A DNA stretch of 64,000 nucleotides from Granulicella aggregans (lineage in GTDB: Bacteria; Acidobacteriota; Terriglobia; Terriglobales; Acidobacteriaceae), in NCBI RefSeq assembly GCF_014203275.1, contig NZ_JACHIP010000002.1, forward strand, positions 434,001-498,000. Direction: 5' to 3'. The notes under the pieces were generated by a model. The model did not search any database, had not been told where the DNA came from, and saw nothing but the letters and a program-made list of their open reading frames with translations. Position numbers and translations under genes: made by a program. This document shows, piece after piece, positions 41,587 through 51,726 of the stretch (positions are counted from its first letter, which is position 1; every line of letters begins with the position of its first letter).

Positions 41587-43703
41587 TGATCCGATATCTC
41601 ATCCTCGCATCTGTAGCTCTGGCACCGCATCTGTTCGCGCAGCAGATCGGCACTAATCAGGTTCAGAGCAAAGACGGCACCTACAGCATGACCGTGAAGT
41701 CACAGCTTGTGACTGAGGCCGTTGTGGTGAAGGACAAGTCGGGCAAGTTCATTCCCAACCTTACCGCTAACGACTTCACGATTACCGAGGACGGCGCGCC
41801 GCAGAAGATTCGCATCTTCGAGCACGAGTCGCTGCCCATCGATGCACAGCCGCTGCCAAAGCAACCGCAAGAAGACGAGAAGATCAGGATCTACAAGAAG
41901 CTTTCGCGGACCTCGTACAGTCAGTCTGCAAAGTACAAAGATAAGCGGCTGATCGCCATGTACTTCGACATGACGGCCATGACGCCGGATGACCAACTGC
42001 GAGCCCTGCAGTCGGCGGAAAAGTTCATCCGGACACAGATGACCTCCGCGGACATGGTCTCGATCCTGCGCTATAGCGGAGGTTCCGTCGACGTGCTGCT
42101 CGACTTCTCCGACGAGCGCAACAAGATGCTGAGCATCCTTGGAACGATGATCGTCGGCGAAGGGCAGAATAATACGGAGGGAGTCGAAGACAGCAGCAGC
42201 GCCGATGTCGGGGCAGCCTTCGGTCAGGACTCCGGTGAGTTCAACATCTTCAATACGGATCGTCAGCTGTCCGCACTACAGACTGCCTCGAACATGCTCG
42301 GAGCCATGAGCGAGAAGAAGACGCTGCTGTACTTCGCGAGCGGCCTGCGCCTGAACGGCAACGACAACCAGGCCCAGCTTCATGCGACCGTGGAAGCTGC
42401 CGTGAAGGCAGGGGTATCCTTCTGGCCGATAGACGCGCGCGGCCTCGTAGCAAGCGCTCCTCTCGGCGACGCAACGCAGGGCTCGCCTGGCAACGAAGGC
42501 GTGTACAGCGGCGCAGCGGCGCAAGCCTCGAACGATCGCTTTCAGCAGTCGCAGGACACGCTGTACGCGCTGGCGGCAGACACAGGCGGCAAGGCCTTCT
42601 TCGACAATAATGACTTGAACGCGGGCATCGTGAGGGCGCAGCATGCCGTTTCGGACTACTACCTCATCGGCTACTACACGACCAACACCGCGCAAAACGG
42701 CGCATTCCGCAAGATCAATATCTCGGTAGCCGGAACTCTGAACGCGTCGCTTGACTATCGCCGTGGCTACTATGCGAATAAAGAGTTCGGCAAGTTCAAC
42801 GGCACCGAGAAAGAACACCAGCTGGAAGACGCGCTGGCGCTCGGCGATCCGATCACCGAACTCACTATCGGAATGGAGCTGAACTACTTCCAGTTGAATC
42901 GTGCGGAGTACTTCGTGCCGCTGACCGTGAAGATTCCAGGCCACGAACTCGCGCTCGCGAAGAAGTTCAGCAAAGAGCATACCGTCATCGACTTCGTCTG
43001 CGAGATCAAGGATGAGATCGGCGGCAACACCGTCACCAACCTGCGCGATAACGTGGACGTAAAGTTATCAGACGCCACGGCTGCGGAGTTGAGCAAGCGC
43101 CCCATCGAGTACAGCACCGGATTCACGCTGTTACCCGGCCGCTACAGCATCAAGTTTCTCGCTCGGGACGATGAGACGGGACGCATCGGCACCTATCAGA
43201 CGAGCTTCGTAATTCCTAACCTCAACAAGGAAACGACGAGGCTGGCGATAAGCTCTGTCGTGCTCAGCAATCAACGCGTCGATCCGAAGGCAGCTCTCTA
43301 CAACACGATGAAGGGTAAGGATCAAGCGAAGAACGACGCCGTCAACCCTCTGGTGAACGCCCAGGGAAAGCTCATTCCAAGCGTTACGCGCGTCTTCCGC
43401 TCAGACCGTGATCTGGAGATTCTGCTGCAGGCGTACCAAGGCGTCCTGCCGGCGGATCGCACCGCATCACGCAGCCCAATCATCGCCTACGTAACACTTC
43501 TTCACGATGGCAAGAAGTCGATGGAGACACAGGCAGTAAAGGTGGAACCACTCGCAGAGAACCGCCTTGGCACTACTCCCATCACTATGAAAGTCTCGCT
43601 CGCCGGACTTGCTCCGGGCGAGTACGACGCCCAGGTGACGGTCCTCGATCCGGGTTCGAACAGGATCGCCACGTGGCGCGGGGCGATGGCGGTAGCGCCC
43701 TAA
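41586..43703 (+). CDS. VWFA-related acidobacterial protein (TIGR03436-type)
   Basis: This 705-residue exported protein (signal peptide 1-19, LAPHLFAQ) has a beta segment (VVKDKSGKFIPNLTANDFTI, ITEDGAPQKIRIFEHE) typical of the TIGR03436 N-terminus. A von Willebrand A-like domain (about 115-400) follows with MYFDMTAMTPDDQLRALQSAEKFI, SILRYSGGSVDVLLDF and ALAADTGGKAFFDNND. The MIDAS appears as D-x-T rather than D-x-S-x-S. A C-terminal beta domain completes it. TIGR03436 proteins are numerous in Acidobacteria with unknown role. ATG 41586 overlaps the receptor stop (TGATG), so the three genes form an operon. Confidence 0.88.
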   Translation: MIRYLILASVALAPHLFAQQIGTNQVQSKDGTYSMTVKSQLVTEAVVVKDKSGKFIPNLTANDFTITEDGAPQKIRIFEHESLPIDAQPLPKQPQEDEKIRIYKKLSRTSYSQSAKYKDKRLIAMYFDMTAMTPDDQLRALQSAEKFIRTQMTSADMVSILRYSGGSVDVLLDFSDERNKMLSILGTMIVGEGQNNTEGVEDSSSADVGAAFGQDSGEFNIFNTDRQLSALQTASNMLGAMSEKKTLLYFASGLRLNGNDNQAQLHATVEAAVKAGVSFWPIDARGLVASAPLGDATQGSPGNEGVYSGAAAQASNDRFQQSQDTLYALAADTGGKAFFDNNDLNAGIVRAQHAVSDYYLIGYYTTNTAQNGAFRKINISVAGTLNASLDYRRGYYANKEFGKFNGTEKEHQLEDALALGDPITELTIGMELNYFQLNRAEYFVPLTVKIPGHELALAKKFSKEHTVIDFVCEIKDEIGGNTVTNLRDNVDVKLSDATAAELSKRPIEYSTGFTLLPGRYSIKFLARDDETGRIGTYQTSFVIPNLNKETTRLAISSVVLSNQRVDPKAALYNTMKGKDQAKNDAVNPLVNAQGKLIPSVTRVFRSDRDLEILLQAYQGVLPADRTASRSPIIAYVTLLHDGKKSMETQAVKVEPLAENRLGTTPITMKVSLAGLAPGEYDAQVTVLDPGSNRIATWRGAMAVAP

Positions 43704-43790
43704 GGGCTGTCACTGAGTCGCAACTCTGCGATCGCGAGGTCACAGAGATTTCTTGTTGGCCATGATCGCGTTCACGAAACTTCCCTTTTC

Positions 43791-44564
43791 TTAGTTGTCA
43801 GAGGGATTCTCGATGCGGTCAACCATAAGAACTTGCACGTCTGCTTTCGCAGGTTCGAGCTTCAGCCCAAGCTGCTCCTGAACGGCAGTGAATACGCTAA
43901 TGTCTTCTGGTTGGGGATTGTGTTCGATCCTGAACTCCGGGGTAGCTTCCAGTTTGATGTCATAGGCGCCTGTGAGACCTGTTCTGTCGACTATCGGTCG
44001 ATCGACCATGAAGGTGTTTCGAATGTCGTCGGCGAGGGACACCATCGACTCGCGTGGCATGGCGATGGTCTGATTTCGGCCATGGACGCCGAACAGCCCT
44101 CCTTCAGACGCGTCGGGAGCGCTACTCTTGATTTTTTGGCCGTTCCTGCCAACAACGAGCAGGTACACCGGCATCTCTTTGTTCTCTGGGTGAAACTTCA
44201 GATTGAACCGCTGGGCTAGCAGCGTCTGCAACATCTGACGGAATTCCCTCTTGGTTGGTGCGGCGTCGCCTTCGGCCTTTGCGGCTATGTCGTAATAGAT
44301 GTCGTCCTTCCGCTTCGCCTCTGAACTCCATGAAACCTGATAGCTTTTGAGGTTGAATGCCTCCAGAATGAGTTGCGTCGAGTTATAGCCTTCGAGGGTA
44401 AGCCGTGAACCCGAGGACGAAAAACCCATCATGACATGGAGGGGACCCTGATGTGGGTGGATGGAAGCAACTTCAAAGGCAAGGGGCGCGGTTGGGGTAG
44501 CTAGCAATTGGTTGGGTGAGATGCAACAGAAAAGCCAGGCGGCAACGAAGCTACTCCGGATCAC
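43791..44564 (-). CDS. TIGR03435-family protein
   Basis: This 257-residue protein begins at GTG 44564 with AAGGAG six bases upstream. It has a signal peptide (about 1-22), then the TIGR03435 core: LAFEVASIHPHQGP, LEGYNSTQLILEAFNLKSYQ, MLQTLLAQRFNLKFHPENKEMPVY, VDRPIVDRTGLTGAYDIKLE and the ending FTAVQEQLGLKLEPAK, VLMVDRIENPSDN. It has no N-terminal beta domain. It is convergent with the VWFA gene and is followed, in its own direction, by that gene's 3' end. Function is unknown. Confidence 0.9.
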   Translation of the reverse strand: MIRSSFVAAWLFCCISPNQLLATPTAPLAFEVASIHPHQGPLHVMMGFSSSGSRLTLEGYNSTQLILEAFNLKSYQVSWSSEAKRKDDIYYDIAAKAEGDAAPTKREFRQMLQTLLAQRFNLKFHPENKEMPVYLLVVGRNGQKIKSSAPDASEGGLFGVHGRNQTIAMPRESMVSLADDIRNTFMVDRPIVDRTGLTGAYDIKLEATPEFRIEHNPQPEDISVFTAVQEQLGLKLEPAKADVQVLMVDRIENPSDN

Positions 44565-44666
44565 GAATGCTCCTTACGACGAATATTGTGCTCAACATTA
44601 TCTGTAAAATGCGGGGAATTGCGAATCACCAAGATTTAGCCTGCGTCGAGGAAATCTCTTCAGCCA

Positions 44667-45650
44667 CTAATTCTCAGAAGGCCGTTCTACATGGTCAATA
44701 ACGAGGAAGCTCAGCGGAGCGTGGGAGGGTTGAAGTTTCAGGCCTAGCTGGTTCTTGAGACTGTCACGGAAGTTAGCGGAGTTGTCATCGATTGCGGCGT
44801 CTACGTCCGCGGAATCATGCACCCACGACAGCGTGAAATCGTAGAGCCCAGAGAGACCTGTATCGTCCACGACAGGCCGAGGCATGATGGCGAGTCCAGT
44901 CATCGTTGGGATAGACGTGGCGAAGAGCGAGAGCGAAACGGCACGGGCCCCATAGTGCTGGCCGGGCGCTGACGACGGAACATGCGCGATCACACCGCAG
45001 ATGGGCGGAAGATCGCCTACGGAAGAGGGAGTAGCTGCCGGATGGGGGGCAGAGTCTAAAGATGGGTCAGGCGCAGAACTGACGCAGAAGTCCGATTGGG
45101 AGTGCGGCTTCAGATTCGGGCCAGTCGCGCCGTACTTTGCGACGACAAGCGCAAACACGGGAGCGTCCGCTGTCACATATCGAATGACTAGATGGAAGCG
45201 GTCTACAAGGAGGGCCTGCATCATAAGGCGCATCTGGTCGATCGACGTATCTGCGGGGGCGCGCGCTGAAATGTCGAAGAACTCAGGCGAGGTGGTGAAG
45301 GTGCCTGTCACCCAGGAGGGTGCGTCGGACTTGGGCGCACCGGAGAACATGTTGAAGCGGAGAGCGAGCTCCTGCGTACCGGACAGCTTGTAGGCAAACG
45401 TTATATAGCGCCACAGGGCTTGGTGGGTTGCAATAAACAAACCGCTGGCGGCACTGCGGTCGTCGTCGGCGTCTATGGTGCCGTAGACGTTTCCAGCGTC
45501 GAGAGGGACATTGCTGCGCGGCGAAGCGTCTGGTTTGCTGGGGCGGACAGCGGCGACGTCGAAGGCGAGTTGCGTGGGGCTAGCTGCGCTCTGGGCGATG
45601 GCGGAGCAAGTGGCGAGGTTGCAGACGAAGCAGAGCGCGAAAAGCTTCAT
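44667..45650 (-). CDS. TIGR03435-family protein
   Basis: This 327-residue exported protein has a signal peptide (MKLFALCFVCNLATCSAIAQ) and the family core: LAFDVAAVRPSKPDASP, ALWRYITFAYKLSG, MRLMMQALLVDRFHLVIRYV, MPRPVVDDTGLSGLYDFTL, ending LKNQLGLKLQPSHAPLSFLVIDHVERPSEN (read in parts). It lies 102 nt upstream of the other minus-strand TIGR03435 gene, so the two may be co-transcribed. It is divergent from the ECF sigma gene, sharing the 143-bp region that holds the putative ECF promoter. Confidence 0.9.
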   Translation of the reverse strand: MKLFALCFVCNLATCSAIAQSAASPTQLAFDVAAVRPSKPDASPRSNVPLDAGNVYGTIDADDDRSAASGLFIATHQALWRYITFAYKLSGTQELALRFNMFSGAPKSDAPSWVTGTFTTSPEFFDISARAPADTSIDQMRLMMQALLVDRFHLVIRYVTADAPVFALVVAKYGATGPNLKPHSQSDFCVSSAPDPSLDSAPHPAATPSSVGDLPPICGVIAHVPSSAPGQHYGARAVSLSLFATSIPTMTGLAIMPRPVVDDTGLSGLYDFTLSWVHDSADVDAAIDDNSANFRDSLKNQLGLKLQPSHAPLSFLVIDHVERPSEN

Positions 45651-45719
45651 GGGAACTTAGACCCCACACGGTCGATAGTGGCTTCTCTATCTAATCATCT
45701 TGGCCCGATTCTGAAAATC

Positions 45720-45746
45720 GGAACATCCCTGGACCTTCTCGCGTAA
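45720..45746 (+). promoter_or_regulatory. Putative autoregulated ECF promoter of the sigma gene
   Basis: GGAAC (45720-45724), a 17-bp spacer ending TTCTCG, and CGTAA (45742-45746), about 47 bp before the ATG of the sigma gene. It matches the element at 37343-37367. Confidence 0.5.
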
Positions 45747-45793
45747 TTGTTGACCACCGGCATTAATAATTTCCTGGCCGCTGCGTCATCCTT

Positions 45794-46360
45794 ATGAAAA
45801 ATGAGAAGGTGAACCCCTTGGCAGCCGCCAGCGTGACCATACCGTCCACAGCGAGCATCTCGCAACTCTTTGCGGAGCACTACCGGCGCGTGCTGCTTGC
45901 GGCTCATCGCATCACGGGCAGCATGGCGGATGCGGAAGACATTGCGCAGGATTTGTTTCTTCGGCTGGCAAGTGCGGACAGACCGATGGAGAACGTCGGC
46001 AGCTACCTCTATCGCGCCGCGATTAACGGGGCTCTCGATCTGCTGCGCAGGCGAAAGAGGACCGCGACAGAACCGCTTGACCAGGCAGCGGATGTCGCCT
46101 CTGCTAGCCGGGATAGTTCGCCCGAGGCCGAGCTTTCAAGCAGGCAGCTGGGCGATGCATTAAGGATCGCGATCAGCGAGCTGTCGCCAAAGGCCGCCGA
46201 GATGTTTGCCTTGCGTTACTTCGAAGAGTTGGGCAACAAAGAGATCGCGACGCTGATGGGAACTTCGCAGGCTGTGGTCGCCGTTACGCTGCACAACGCG
46301 CGATCAAGGCTGAAGAGACGACTTATAGAAATGGATGGGAAGATCAATGAGACACGATAG
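45794..46360 (+). CDS. ECF-type RNA polymerase sigma factor
   Basis: This 188-residue protein has sigma region 2 (ISQLFAEHYRRVLLAAHRIT, DAEDIAQDLFLRLA, SYLYRAAINGALDLLRRRKR; about 20-90) and region 4 (LSPKAAEMFALRYFEELGNKEIATLMG, VAVTLHNARSRLKRRL; about 125-180). It directs transcription when released by its anti-sigma, which is encoded next with a 14-nt overlap. The upstream element suggests autoregulation. Confidence 0.94.
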   Translation: MKNEKVNPLAAASVTIPSTASISQLFAEHYRRVLLAAHRITGSMADAEDIAQDLFLRLASADRPMENVGSYLYRAAINGALDLLRRRKRTATEPLDQAADVASASRDSSPEAELSSRQLGDALRIAISELSPKAAEMFALRYFEELGNKEIATLMGTSQAVVAVTLHNARSRLKRRLIEMDGKINETR

Positions 46361-48950
46361 CGAATCCTTACTTGAGACCGCAATTGACGCGATTCACGCC
46401 GCTGAACCGGATGCAACGCAGATCTCCGCGTCTACCGGAAGAGTGGCGGCTCGTCTCGGCATCGACTCGACGAGCGCGATCAATCTCTCGGCTCGCTCGG
46501 CGATTGAGAGCTGCGTTGACGTGCAGCATATGCTCGGATCGTATCGAGCCGGAACACTCTCTGACGCTCGTGCACTTGTGATTCGCGCCCACCTGAAAGA
46601 TTGTGGCGAGTGTCACCGCTCCAACGCCGCTGGCCCGGGAAAGCCGGCGCTGGACTGGTCCACTCCTCAGCCCGTGCGCACTTCTGCATGGAACCTTCGC
46701 GCATTCCGCTGGGCACTGGCGGCCACTCTCGCGGTCCTTACTCTGACCTTCTTCCTCTATCGCGCGTTCTGGCAGGTTCCTCCCGGAGTTCGCGCCGAGG
46801 TGAAATCGCTGGATGGCACTGCCTACCGCATCTCGGAGGCAGGCGACGCGCCGCTCTTGGTTGGCGACAAGCTGAACGAAGGCGACCATGTGCGGATGGG
46901 CGGAGGAGCCCACGCATCACTTCAGCTCTCGGACGGCTCAACCGTCGAGGTAAACGAACGAAGCGTTCTCGCGGTTGGCGCGAGAGGACGAAATATGACG
47001 GTCGCTGTCGATAATGGAGCGGTCATCGTGCAGGCGGCGAAACGCACCTCAGGCCACCTCTATGTGAAGACACCGGACTGCCGTGTGGCCGTCACTGGAA
47101 CCGTCTTTTCAGTAAACGCTGGCATCAAAGGTTCACGCGTCGCCGTATTGCAAGGCACCGTGCATGTGACTCACGCGGGACTAGACACGCTGATGCATGC
47201 GGGCGATCAGGTATCGACGAACGACAATCTGAGCTCGGAGCCGGTGGAGCAGCAGATCGCCTGGAGCCGCGACCTCGACAAGTATCTTCCTCTGCTCGCG
47301 CAGTTCAGCACGCTGCAGCGTCGCATTGATCAGATCCCCACACCACAGCTCAGGTACACGAGCGATCTGCTCGCTCGCGTTCCCTCCAATACGTTGCTCT
47401 ACGTCAGCATTCCCAACCTCGGCAACTTTCTGAGTGAGGCGAACAACATCTTCCACGATCAGTTGAAGCAGAGCCCTGCGCTTCAGCAGTGGTGGGAGAA
47501 TGGTTCGCACCACAACACAGCGGAACTGGACGATCTCGTCGAGAAGCTTCACCAGGTGAGCGAATACCTCGGCGATGAAGTCGTGATCGTCGGCGTTCAG
47601 CAGACAGGGGACGCAAAGTCTCACCCTGATTTTGCGATCGTCGCCGATCTTCAGAAGAGCGGCCTGGGCGATGTCCTGAGGACTTCGGCCCCTTCTATCA
47701 CCCTGGTTGACGAGGCTTCGCTTGCTGTCGCTTCCGACCCGGCATCAAACCAGCGTGGGCCGTATGCCCTTGTGCGGCAACATGAGGTCGTCTTCTCAAG
47801 CAGTGTTGCGATCTTGAAACAGATGAATGCCCAGTTGAATAGCGGGCCGAGCGGCTTTGCCACGGGAGACTTTGGAAAGCAGATCACCGCTGCCTACGGT
47901 CGCGGCGCGGGAGTCATTCTCGCCGCAGACCTCCACCAGATGCTGCACACGGCCTCCGATCTCAGCCACGACAGTCCAGCCAAGCTCAACGCACTGCAGA
48001 ACAGCGGCATGGATGGAGTCCGCTACCTGATCGCCGAACATCGCGAGCGGAATGGCTTGCCTGAAAACCATGTCAATCTGCAGTTCGCCGGTACTCGGCA
48101 GGGAGCGGCTTCATGGCTCGCGGGCCCAGCGCCCATCGGGTCGCTCGAGTTTGTCACACCGAATGCCGCCGTCGCGGTCGCATTTCTTTCGAAGGACCCC
48201 GCAGCCATCGCGGACGACATCATGAAAATGGCTCAACCCTCCGGGAACAGCGACTGGAGCGACGCGGAGGCGAAGCTGAAGATCAGCGTCCGCAACGATC
48301 TCGCCGCAAACCTTGGCGGCGACTTCCTGCTCTCCCTCGATGGCGCAGTGCTGCCAACGCCCGCATGGAAAGCCGTGGTTGAAGTTCGCAACTCAGGCCA
48401 GCTTGAGAAGACCCTCGAGCGATTGACCGGCGCCATTCGCAACCAAGGCAACGGCAGCCATACACACAACATCGCCATCCAGTCGAGCCAGAGTGACGGT
48501 CAGATCTTTTACTCGATCAACGACCTGACCTCCGGTGCTACGGTCGCGCAATACGTCTTTGCCAATGGCTACATGATCATGGCTCCCGATCGCGCCATCC
48601 TGTTGAAGGCCCTGCATGCGCAATCAAGCGGCAACTCGCTGGCACGTTCCGCGGCTTTCAAAGCGCTGCTGCCCACAGATGAGAATGCGAACTACTCCGC
48701 CATCGCCTATCAGAATGTTGGTCCGGTGTTGACGCCATTGCTCACTCACCTGAGCGGCGAAGCGGCACAGGCATTGTCCCAACTCGCAGCAGATGGCCGA
48801 CCGACTGCGATCTGCGCATGGGGGAAGGACAACCGCATCGAGGCCGCCAGCAACAGCCATATCTTTGGCTTTGACCTTCTGGCACTTGAAGCTCTCGTGC
48901 ATCCTGAAGGGACACGGAACAAGCAGTCAGGTGGAAGCGTAAGTGAATAG
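46347..48950 (+). CDS. ZAS/FecR anti-sigma factor with large extracytoplasmic domain
   Basis: About 867 residues. ATG 46347 follows GGGAAG and overlaps the sigma stop; ATG 46335 is an alternative. A zinc anti-sigma motif H82-x3-C86-x2-C89 (AHLKDCGEC) lies in the cytoplasmic part, then one helix (about 121-140: [21 protein letters not shown]). A FecR domain spans about 170-295 ([41 protein letters not shown]). The last 530 residues resemble the DUF3352 type ([20 protein letters not shown]). The ECF sigma is its likely target, and the outer part probably senses a signal. Genes downstream overlap, forming one operon. Confidence 0.87.
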   Translation: MRHDSESLLETAIDAIHAAEPDATQISASTGRVAARLGIDSTSAINLSARSAIESCVDVQHMLGSYRAGTLSDARALVIRAHLKDCGECHRSNAAGPGKPALDWSTPQPVRTSAWNLRAFRWALAATLAVLTLTFFLYRAFWQVPPGVRAEVKSLDGTAYRISEAGDAPLLVGDKLNEGDHVRMGGGAHASLQLSDGSTVEVNERSVLAVGARGRNMTVAVDNGAVIVQAAKRTSGHLYVKTPDCRVAVTGTVFSVNAGIKGSRVAVLQGTVHVTHAGLDTLMHAGDQVSTNDNLSSEPVEQQIAWSRDLDKYLPLLAQFSTLQRRIDQIPTPQLRYTSDLLARVPSNTLLYVSIPNLGNFLSEANNIFHDQLKQSPALQQWWENGSHHNTAELDDLVEKLHQVSEYLGDEVVIVGVQQTGDAKSHPDFAIVADLQKSGLGDVLRTSAPSITLVDEASLAVASDPASNQRGPYALVRQHEVVFSSSVAILKQMNAQLNSGPSGFATGDFGKQITAAYGRGAGVILAADLHQMLHTASDLSHDSPAKLNALQNSGMDGVRYLIAEHRERNGLPENHVNLQFAGTRQGAASWLAGPAPIGSLEFVTPNAAVAVAFLSKDPAAIADDIMKMAQPSGNSDWSDAEAKLKISVRNDLAANLGGDFLLSLDGAVLPTPAWKAVVEVRNSGQLEKTLERLTGAIRNQGNGSHTHNIAIQSSQSDGQIFYSINDLTSGATVAQYVFANGYMIMAPDRAILLKALHAQSSGNSLARSAAFKALLPTDENANYSAIAYQNVGPVLTPLLTHLSGEAAQALSQLAADGRPTAICAWGKDNRIEAASNSHIFGFDLLALEALVHPEGTRNKQSGGSVSE

Positions 48951-49923
48951 CATGGGAACGATTGAACTCGATGCGCTCGAGGTCCGGCTCGGTGGCCGCG
49001 CCATCCTCAACGGGCTTAGCGGATCGCTGCGTGGCCAGGCGATTGGACTGCTTGGCCCGAACGGGGCGGGCAAGTCTACGCTGATCAATACGCTGCTTGG
49101 CTTTCACCGTGCAACAAGTGGAACAGCCCGCGTCTTCGGTCTCGATACCTATCGTGACCGGGCCCAGATCCGCGGCGGCATCGGATATATGCCGGAGAAC
49201 GACTCCTTCATCGGCAATATGAGCGGCGTACGCTTCGTCCGCTACATGGCAGAGCTTGCCGGCCTGCCCTCGGCAGAGGCTCTGGAACGCGCCCATGAAG
49301 CGCTCTTCTACGTTGGGCTCGGGGAGGTCCGTTATCGCAAGGTGAACACTTACTCTCTTGGCATGAAGCAGCTCATCAAGCTTGCACAGGCACTCGCGCA
49401 TGGGCCAAGACTGCTGATCCTCGATGAGCCCACCAACGGCCTCGATCCCATCGCTCGTCAGCGCATGATTCAACTGATCCAGCAGATTCGCAAGGAAGGC
49501 AGCGTCCGCCTGCTCATCTCCTCGCACCTGCTTCGAGACATCGATGAGACCTGCGACGAAGTCCTTATCCTGAAGAGCGGGCGCATCGCGGCCTTATGCA
49601 ACATCGAAGAAGAGCGGCGTTCGAACCGCAGCTTCATGGAGCTTGAAACAGTGGGCGCGACGGAAAGTTTCTCTGTAAGCATACGTGGCCTCGGCTGCGA
49701 GGTCGCCTGCTTCCCCGGCGGCCGCATCAAGCTCGTGCTTCCGGAACACGTCGAGGCCCGCGACCTTTATCTCATCGCCTCTGAACAGAAGGTGCAGATT
49801 CGCCGCATGCATGTACGCCGGGACTCGCTTGAGGACATCTTTCTCCGAGCGATGGACTACGGCCCGATGGACAACGGCGTGATGGTCACAGAAGGAGGAC
49901 GCCCCGCACATGTCCATCCATAA
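48943..49923 (+). CDS. ABC transporter ATP-binding protein (first of two)
   Basis: This 326-residue protein has Walker [10 protein letters not shown], signature [13 protein letters not shown] and Walker [14 protein letters not shown], with a C-terminal extension of about 100 residues typical of ABC-2 exporters. The start is GTG 48943 (GGAAG five bases upstream) or ATG 48952; the former overlaps the anti-sigma stop by 8 nt. It probably powers the permease at 49910. Confidence 0.92.
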   Translation: MNSMGTIELDALEVRLGGRAILNGLSGSLRGQAIGLLGPNGAGKSTLINTLLGFHRATSGTARVFGLDTYRDRAQIRGGIGYMPENDSFIGNMSGVRFVRYMAELAGLPSAEALERAHEALFYVGLGEVRYRKVNTYSLGMKQLIKLAQALAHGPRLLILDEPTNGLDPIARQRMIQLIQQIRKEGSVRLLISSHLLRDIDETCDEVLILKSGRIAALCNIEEERRSNRSFMELETVGATESFSVSIRGLGCEVACFPGGRIKLVLPEHVEARDLYLIASEQKVQIRRMHVRRDSLEDIFLRAMDYGPMDNGVMVTEGGRPAHVHP

Positions 49924-50785
49924 ACATGACTACCGCGCCTATACCGGCAGGGTAACTCCAGTCTGGACGCGCATCTTTGTGCTCGGGCGATACAGCCTGG
50001 CCGAAGCCTGGAGCTCGAAGTTCACCACCGTGCTCTTTGTCGTCTGCTTGATCCCCCCGATTGGTGCCCTCTTCACCATTTATCTCGCCAACAATCCAGC
50101 CGCAAGGCTGCTGATGGGCAACGTTGGCCCGCGCGTGCTCGCTATAGATGGAGCATTCTTCCTCAATGTGCTGACGATCCAGTCATGGCTGGCGATGGCG
50201 CTCGCGTCGTGGATTGCGCCGCGACTGATCACGCTCGACCTTGTCGACAACGCGCTGCCCATTCTGTTGAGCCATCCTATCTCGCGCTTCGGCTATGTTC
50301 TTGGCAAGTGCGTTGCTTTGTTTGCCACTCTCTCCATAGTCACCTGGGTTCCATGCCTGCTGCTCTTTGCCTACCAGGGATACGCTTCGCCGGTGCCGTG
50401 GGCGGCGGCGAACCTTCGTATCGCGGTTGGGATGTTCGCTGGATCACTGGTATGGATTGGGCTGATATCGCTTCTCGGCCTAGCACTTTCTTCCTGGGTC
50501 AAATGGAGAGTGGTCGCCACCGGCATCATCTTTGCGGCGATCCTCGTCCCGGCAGGCGTCGGAGCCATTGTCAGCGAAGTGCTGCGCACCAAGTGGGGAC
50601 TTCTCCTCAACCTTCCGCTCGTAGCCTTTTCCCTCTGGCAGAGGTTGCTGGGCCTGCACGATCACGTCGACGAGCTAAAAAAACTTCCTGTGGGAGCCAT
50701 TCTCGCGGTGCTTGCACTGGCCTGCTGCCTCTTTGTCGTGATGCTGAACAAGCGCATCCGCGCTCGCGAGGTGGTCCGCGGATGA
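49910..50785 (+). CDS. ABC-2 type permease (first of two)
   Basis: This 291-residue protein has about six hydrophobic helices, starting near residue 34 ([23 protein letters not shown]) and ending [37 protein letters not shown] is the loop typical of ABC-2 permeases. It overlaps the upstream ATPase gene by 14 nt and the downstream ATPase gene by 4 nt (ATGA). The substrate is unknown. Confidence 0.88.
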   Translation: MSIHKHDYRAYTGRVTPVWTRIFVLGRYSLAEAWSSKFTTVLFVVCLIPPIGALFTIYLANNPAARLLMGNVGPRVLAIDGAFFLNVLTIQSWLAMALASWIAPRLITLDLVDNALPILLSHPISRFGYVLGKCVALFATLSIVTWVPCLLLFAYQGYASPVPWAAANLRIAVGMFAGSLVWIGLISLLGLALSSWVKWRVVATGIIFAAILVPAGVGAIVSEVLRTKWGLLLNLPLVAFSLWQRLLGLHDHVDELKKLPVGAILAVLALACCLFVVMLNKRIRAREVVRG

Positions 50786-51726
50786 ACGATCAGATCATCT
50801 TCGAAGATGTCTCCAAGTTCTATGGTGAGGTCCTTGGCGTGAATCGCGTCTCGCTTACCATCCCGCCTGGTATTACGACCCTTGTAGGCCCCAATGGATC
50901 GGGCAAAACGACCCTGATGAACCTCTTGACAGGCCTCGTGCAACCATCGAGCGGAAGCATCTCGGTAATGGGGCTATCTTCTCGTGACGCGAATAAATTC
51001 TTCGCAACCGTGGGATATTGCACCCAGTTCGACTTCTTTCCACGCGGCATTACCGGATGGCAATTCCTTCTGGACAGCCTGATGCTGCATGGGATGAGTA
51101 AACTCGCGGCCATCCAGTTGGCAGAAGAGTCGCTTCAACGAGTGCAGCTTGATAAGACCGCTGCGTGGCGAAAGATAGACGGCTACAGCAAGGGAATGCG
51201 CCAGAAGATTCGGCTCGCACAGGCCATCGCGCACAGGCCCAGAGTACTCGTTCTCGATGAGCCGTTGAACGGCTTGGACCCCATGGCTCGCGCAGAATCC
51301 ATGGCGCTCTTCGAGGAACTCGGACGGCAAGGAATTCATCTCATCATCTCCAGCCACATACTTGATGAAGTGGACCGCATCTCTGATCGTGTTGTGCTGA
51401 TCACCGGCGGATACCTGATCGCCGAAGGCAACATCCATCAGGTGCGGCAGGAGGTGCGCGAGAAGCCCATGCAGGTGCTCGTCCGCTGCGATCGTCCGGA
51501 GGCACTCGCATCCAAAATGTTCGCGATGAACCACTGTGTCGAAGCCAGGCTGCATCCGGATGGAAGAGGCATCTTTCTACGCACCGGTGACGTGGACCAG
51601 TTCTATTCGATTCTGAATGACATCGCCACGGAGGGGACAGTGAAGATCGAAGCAGTAGCTCCCGCCGATGACGATGCCCATGCGATCTACCAGTACCTCA
51701 TCGGTTCCGAGGGAGGCACGCTATGA
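50782..51726 (+). CDS. ABC transporter ATP-binding protein (second)
   Basis: This 314-residue protein starts at ATG 50782 within the upstream stop (ATGA); the frame is open further upstream but that is antisense-like overlap with the permease. Walker A is GPNGSGKTT, signature YSKGMRQKIRLAQ, Walker B VLVLDEPLNGLDP. It also has a C-terminal extension. It pairs with the permease at 51723. Confidence 0.92.
   Translation: MNDQIIFEDVSKFYGEVLGVNRVSLTIPPGITTLVGPNGSGKTTLMNLLTGLVQPSSGSISVMGLSSRDANKFFATVGYCTQFDFFPRGITGWQFLLDSLMLHGMSKLAAIQLAEESLQRVQLDKTAAWRKIDGYSKGMRQKIRLAQAIAHRPRVLVLDEPLNGLDPMARAESMALFEELGRQGIHLIISSHILDEVDRISDRVVLITGGYLIAEGNIHQVRQEVREKPMQVLVRCDRPEALASKMFAMNHCVEARLHPDGRGIFLRTGDVDQFYSILNDIATEGTVKIEAVAPADDDAHAIYQYLIGSEGGTL

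Noticed and set aside
50185..50781. An N-terminal extension of the second ABC ATPase reaching back into the first permease gene
   Set aside because: The extension overlaps the permease coding sequence in another frame and has no domain content; ATG 50782 begins exactly at the ABC domain and overlaps the permease stop as ATGA.
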